A stretch of DNA of 32,880 nucleotides from assembly GCF_902806485.1 (NCBI RefSeq), contig NZ_CADCWT010000026.1, positions 1 to 32,880 of the forward strand. The letters are read 5' to 3'. This stretch comes from Candidatus Frankia alpina (GTDB lineage Bacteria > Actinomycetota > Actinomycetes > Frankiales > Frankiaceae). Position 1 is the stretch's first letter; the number at the start of each line of letters is the position of its first letter. Under the pieces are notes generated by a model, which worked only from the letters and a program-made list of their open reading frames with translations, was not told the origin of the DNA and searched no databases. Positions 31,652 to 32,880 of the stretch are shown piece by piece. The translations under genes were made by a program, and so were the position numbers.

Positions 31652-31879
31652 TTACCTCCCCTTTCCGAACCGGCGTCCGTACTTCTTGTGCGCGGCCTGC
31701 CGGCTCACGCCGAGCACATCGGCGATCTCCTGCCAGGACCAGCCCCGGTGCCGGGCACTGGCGACCTGGAATTCCTCGAGTGATTCCAACAGGGCTCGCA
31801 GCGAGGCGACGGCGGCGAGACCCACCCGTGGGTCATCGTCGGAGGCCGCCCCGGCGAGCTTCGTGGCGGTCATGTTCAT
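31652..31879 (-). CDS. Small HTH protein
   Basis: A 75-residue protein from the ATG at 31877-31879 (an in-frame ATG 6 bases on and a longer frame to 31930 are alternatives). The first half is helical (GLAAVASLRALLESLEEFQV), the second an HTH: GWSWQEIADVLGVSRQAAHK and KYGRRFGK. It sits 4 bases before the thpR-like gene and surely shares its transcript. The palindrome GTCAAC-TTTA-GTTGAC at 31884-31899 just before the start suggests autoregulation. Related small HTH genes are found with Clp-N genes in actinobacteria. Confidence 0.8.
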   Translation of the reverse strand: MNMTATKLAGAASDDDPRVGLAAVASLRALLESLEEFQVASARHRGWSWQEIADVLGVSRQAAHKKYGRRFGKGR

Positions 31880-31883
31880 GGGC

Positions 31884-31899
31884 GTCAACTTTAGTTGAC
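31884..31899. promoter_or_regulatory. Palindromic operator of the small HTH gene
   Basis: GTCAAC and GTTGAC form a 6-4-6 palindrome immediately upstream of the chosen start, in an AT-richer patch. The likely ligand is the HTH protein itself. Confidence 0.55.
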
Positions 31900-31980
31900 G
31901 AGATAGGACGCTTTCCGCTCTCCGCGACAATCGGTGTCATCGCTGACCACCACCGCCGGACCGGGAGCACTATCAGAGCC

Positions 31981-32839
31981 GTGACGACGCTCCCCGAGCT
32001 GGTGCCACCGCGCGATCCGGCACTGTCCGCGAGCTGGCGGGAACTGCGGCGGCTCGTCCGGCGCCGTGAGCCCGACCTTCCGCTCGCGATGGCGCTGGTC
32101 ACCGACAGCACGACAGCACGACAGCACGACAGCCAAAGTACTGCGCAACGCCGGGGTCGCGGTGGTCGGCCTGCTCGCCCCGGAGCCGCTGGAGTCGCTG
32201 GCCTGGGCGGCCGAGGCGGGGGTCCCCCGCGCCTACGCCGACCTGCTCGCCCTGCTCTCGGACGACATCGAGGCGGTCTGCGTGGAGATGCCGCCACCCG
32301 GCTCGGATATCGTCGCCCGGCGGGCGGCCGAGATCGGCCTGCATGTACTGCTCGCCGGTCCCGCCACCGCCGAGGCGGAAACGCTGCGGGCCGTCGCCGA
32401 CCTGGCCGAGGAGGCCGACCTCGCCCACGTGGTGGCCCTGGATGGCCGGGCCTGGCCGGCGGCCACCCACGTAGCGGCCACGGTCCCCTCGCTGGGCCGG
32501 CTCACCCAGATGACCGTGGTCGGCGCGCCGACCGGGCCGACCGGGCGAGTCAAGATCATCGACCTCACGATGCGCTGGTGCGGGGAGTCCGGACGCATCG
32601 TCGTCCAGGGCCACCGCGTCCGCCGCCAGGACGACACCGGCGTGCACGACCTGCTGATGCCCACCCCGCCGACCGCCCGGCCCGGGCTGATGGAGGCCAC
32701 CTACGACGTCGTGCGGGCCACCGAGCTGGACGACGCGCGGCTGGTCCGGGGCGCCACCTTCCACGACCTGCTCACCGCGAACCGGCTCATCGCCGCGGCC
32801 CGCACCTCCCACCAGCGCGGCGGTTGGATCGAGCTGTGA
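31981..32839 (+). pseudogene. Oxidoreductase-like (Gfo/Idh/MocA-type) gene, out of frame at an octamer repeat
   Basis: The 5' part reads from a GTG at 31981 (TTLPELVPPRDPALSASWRE, REPDLPLAMALVTDSTTA). At 32103-32133 lies a tract of the octamer CGACAGCA (three exact units plus seven bases of a fourth). Beyond it sense continues in another frame: AKVLRNAGVAVVGLLAPEPL, ALLSDDIEAVCVEMPPPGSD, AAEIGLHVLLAGPATAEAET, and on to GGWIEL at 32839. With two octamers instead of four, the two parts join as VTDSTTAKVLRNAG without change of frame; five units would also restore it. The Rossmann-like second part resembles Gfo/Idh/MocA oxidoreductases. Read as a pseudogene or a phase-variable gene. Confidence 0.65.
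32103..32133 (+). repeat. Octamer tandem repeat (CGACAGCA, 3.9 units)
   Basis: Units at 32103, 32111, 32119 and 32127 (last one ends CGACAGCC). A unit of 8 bases shifts the frame at each gain or loss, and the tract sits exactly at the frame break of the surrounding gene. Confidence 0.9.
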
Positions 32840-32880
32840 CTGCCATGCCGTGACTGCTATGCCGTGACGGGCGAGCTGGG

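Noticed and set aside
32840..32880. Two 14-base repeats GTGACTGC-ATGCC after the last gene
   Set aside because: Only two short units at the window edge; too little to interpret.

Overview
The window is very GC-rich, shows actinobacterial codon bias and carries bldC, a DUF3073 gene, a purF-purM pair and a DUF2530 gene. It most likely comes from Frankia or a close relative; the genus is inferred from overall look, the phylum is well supported.

Positions 1 to about 16.3 kb are the right-hand part of an actinomycete integrative and conjugative element (AICE, pSAM2-like). The element runs up to the 3' end of a tRNA-Glu(UUC) gene at 16292-16364. No second copy of the tRNA 3' end was found to the left, so the left attachment site probably lies outside the window. 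From left to right the element holds: a lower-GC two-gene cassette (small Cys/His protein plus a DUF6575-like protein, cut by the window edge); a 0.7 kb non-coding block with two tandem copies of a GGTGACA-rich repeat; a convergent pair of a beta-family protein and an sce7726-family nuclease-like protein; a KorSA-like GntR/UTRA repressor with its operator and a structured leader; a rightward run of small genes of unknown function; a helix-turn-helix gene; a Spd-like membrane protein, a small membrane protein and a TraB/FtsK DNA translocase; an array of GTAGCGGT octamers that looks like the translocase recognition (clt) locus; a zinc-ribbon protein, a DUF6197-like protein and a Prim-Pol replication protein; a DUF3987 helicase-like gene broken by a frameshift and a stop; more copies of the GGTGACA repeat, two of them in inverted relation; and finally xis and int beside the tRNA.

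From 16.3 kb on the DNA is chromosomal. A conserved actinobacterial neighbourhood follows: bldC, a conserved protein, a Leu/Val-type amino acid dehydrogenase, a DUF3073 gene, purM and purF (overlapping by ATGA), a mycothiol-dependent-isomerase-fold/sterol-carrier-type protein, a large sacsin/Hsp90-like ATPase and a DUF2530 membrane protein. The last 3.7 kb is less conserved: a truncated sulfotransferase-like gene with an internal 18-bp repeat, an orphan OmpR-type winged-helix protein, a 2'-5' RNA ligase-like/ThpR protein with a ClpC-like N-terminal leader, a small HTH protein with a palindromic operator, and an oxidoreductase-like gene put out of frame by an 8-bp tandem repeat.

The strongest leads for something new are the two cargo modules at the left, the octamer array next to tra, the shared GGTGACA repeat blocks, the hairpin leader behind the GntR operator, and the octamer-repeat frameshift near the right end.
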